Positions 6,828 to 7,873 of a stretch of 7,873 nt of DNA are shown here, one piece after another (within the stretch, counting starts at the first letter, position 1; each line of letters begins with the position of its first letter). Below the pieces are notes generated by a model. The model was not told where the DNA came from, made no database searches, and saw nothing but the letters and a program-made list of their open reading frames with translations. This stretch comes from Actinomycetes bacterium (lineage in GTDB: Bacteria > Actinomycetota > Acidimicrobiia > Acidimicrobiales > RAAP-2): NCBI GenBank assembly GCA_021849435.1, contig JAJZSX010000047.1:3231-11103 (forward strand), in the 5' to 3' direction. A program made the translations under genes and the position numbers.

Positions 6828-7873
6828 GTGAGCGATCCAAACCCTGGGTGATGCGCACGTACTCGGGCCACTCGACGGCCCGGGCCTCAAACGAGCTGTT
6901 CCGCGCCAACCTCGCCAAGGGCCAGACCGGGCTCTCCATCGCCTTCGACCTGCCCACCCAGACCGGTTACGACCCCGACGACAAAAACGCCGCGGGCGAG
7001 GTCGGCAAGGTGGGCGTGCCCGTGGCGCACCTCGGCCACGTCCGCCAGCTCTTCGAGGGCCTGCCCCTCGACGAGATGAACACCTCGATGACGATCAACG
7101 CCACGGCCGCGTGGCTGTGGTCGCTCTACCTCGTGCTCGCCGAGGAGCAGGGCGCCGACCTCGCCAAGCTCGCGGGCACGACCCAGAACGACATCGTCAA
7201 GGAGTACCTGAGCCGCGGGACCTACATCTTCGCCCCCGAACCGTCGAAGCGCTTGATCGTCGACATGATCGCCTTCGCCGAGTCCCACGTGCCCAAGTGG
7301 AACCCGATCAACGTCTGCAGCTACCACCTCCAAGAGGCCGGGGCGACGCCCGTCCAGGAGATCGCCTACGCCCTCGCGACGGCGATCGACGTCCTCGACG
7401 CGGTCGCCGCCTCGGGCAAGGTCGCGCCCGAGGCGATGGCGAGCGTCGTCGGCCGCATCTCGTTCTTCGTCAACGCCGGCGTCCGCTTCGTCGAGGAGAT
7501 CGCCAAGATGCGCACCTTCACCGCGATGTGGGACGAGATCTGTCGCACCCGCTACGGGGTTGAGGACCCCGCCAAGCGCCGCTTCCGTTACGGGGTTCAG
7601 GTGAACTCACTCGGGCTGACCGAGCAGCAGCCCGAGAACAACATCGCGCGCATCGTGCTCGAGATGCTCGGCGTCACCCTCTCGGGTGACGCCCGCGCGC
7701 GGGCCGTGCAGCTTCCGGCGTGGAACGAGGCCCTCGGGCTGCCGCGCCCGTGGGACCAGCAGTGGAGTCTTCGACTCCAGCAGGTCCTCGCCTTCGAGAG
7801 TGACCTGCTCGAGTACCCCGACCTCTTCGCGGGCTCCATCGTCATGGACGCCAAGGTCCGCGAGCTCACCGCG
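6824..7873 (+). CDS. ecm: Ethylmalonyl-CoA mutase (MeaA-type), 5' part
   Basis: The product is a coenzyme B12-dependent mutase converting (2R)-ethylmalonyl-CoA to (2S)-methylsuccinyl-CoA. 350 codons are visible and the gene continues past the right edge, so the C-terminal B12-binding domain is not seen. The N-terminus begins directly at the catalytic barrel (MSERSKPWVMRTYSGHST), as in MeaA, without the longer leader of methylmalonyl-CoA mutases. It has FDLPTQTGYD (41-50), where methylmalonyl-CoA mutases usually have FDLATHRGYD. Further matches are EVGKVGVPVAHLG (59-71), MNTSMTINATAAWL (85-98), WNPINVCSYHLQEAGATP (159-176) and RFRYGVQVNSLGLTEQQPENN (253-273), together with LPAWNEALGLPRPWDQQWSLR (297-317), all MeaA-like. 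The ATG overlaps the hbd stop (ATGA). No Shine-Dalgarno sequence is seen, so translation is probably coupled. Its G-protein chaperone and crotonyl-CoA carboxylase/reductase would be expected nearby but are outside the window. Isobutyryl-CoA mutase is less likely on motif grounds. Confidence 0.92.
   Translation, partial: MSERSKPWVMRTYSGHSTARASNELFRANLAKGQTGLSIAFDLPTQTGYDPDDKNAAGEVGKVGVPVAHLGHVRQLFEGLPLDEMNTSMTINATAAWLWSLYLVLAEEQGADLAKLAGTTQNDIVKEYLSRGTYIFAPEPSKRLIVDMIAFAESHVPKWNPINVCSYHLQEAGATPVQEIAYALATAIDVLDAVAASGKVAPEAMASVVGRISFFVNAGVRFVEEIAKMRTFTAMWDEICRTRYGVEDPAKRRFRYGVQVNSLGLTEQQPENNIARIVLEMLGVTLSGDARARAVQLPAWNEALGLPRPWDQQWSLRLQQVLAFESDLLEYPDLFAGSIVMDAKVRELTA
7763..7779 (+). other. Perfect hairpin inside ecm
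   Basis: TGGAGTC-TTC-GACTCCA is a 7-bp perfect stem with a 3-nt loop within the ecm coding sequence. It is built from AGT CTT CGA, three adjacent codons that are not the GC-ending choices usual in this gene. No T-tract follows, so it is not an intrinsic terminator. Its role, if any, is unknown. Confidence 0.3.

Overview
The window is GC-rich, densely packed bacterial chromosome from what looks like an actinobacterium. The evidence is the strong G/C bias at third codon positions, an actinobacterial-style aspartokinase-aspartate semialdehyde dehydrogenase pair, a MeaA-type ethylmalonyl-CoA mutase, and promoters that place the -10 box directly before the start codon. A deep-branching class such as Acidimicrobiia would fit, but that is an impression from the protein sequences and not a demonstrated placement. 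No mobile element, CRISPR array, RNA gene, prophage or defence system is visible, and no gene-free stretch exceeds 60 bases.

Layout. (1) Bases 1-1042, minus: 5' part of rmuC, running off the left edge. (2) 1102-1773, plus: a stand-alone PhoU-family protein, divergent from rmuC. (3) 1774-4035, minus: lysC followed by asd, the first two steps of the aspartate pathway towards lysine, threonine, methionine and diaminopimelate. lysC appears to contain an internal, in-frame start for the separate regulatory beta subunit. (4) 4093-5323, plus: two peptidyl-prolyl isomerases in tandem, a membrane-anchored FKBP followed by a cytosolic cyclophilin. (5) 5320-5925, minus: an unrecognised protein whose layout resembles the cyanophycinase/peptidase S51 fold but seems to lack part of the catalytic machinery. 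(6) 5970-7873, plus: a 3-hydroxybutyryl-CoA dehydrogenase with a predicted NADPH-type cofactor pocket, overlapping by 4 nt the 5' part of an ethylmalonyl-CoA mutase gene that runs off the right edge. Together these suggest the ethylmalonyl-CoA pathway for acetyl-CoA assimilation.

The genes themselves are mostly housekeeping. The more interesting signals lie between and inside them. A TAnnnT (once GATACT) hexamer sits exactly 6 or 7 nt before the start codon of six genes, implying leaderless transcripts. An internal lysC start has an excellent Shine-Dalgarno sequence, A-ending codons after it and a hairpin before it. Two convergent gene pairs have abutting or overlapping stop codons and no terminator. 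Small repeats and palindromes sit in the divergent promoter regions.
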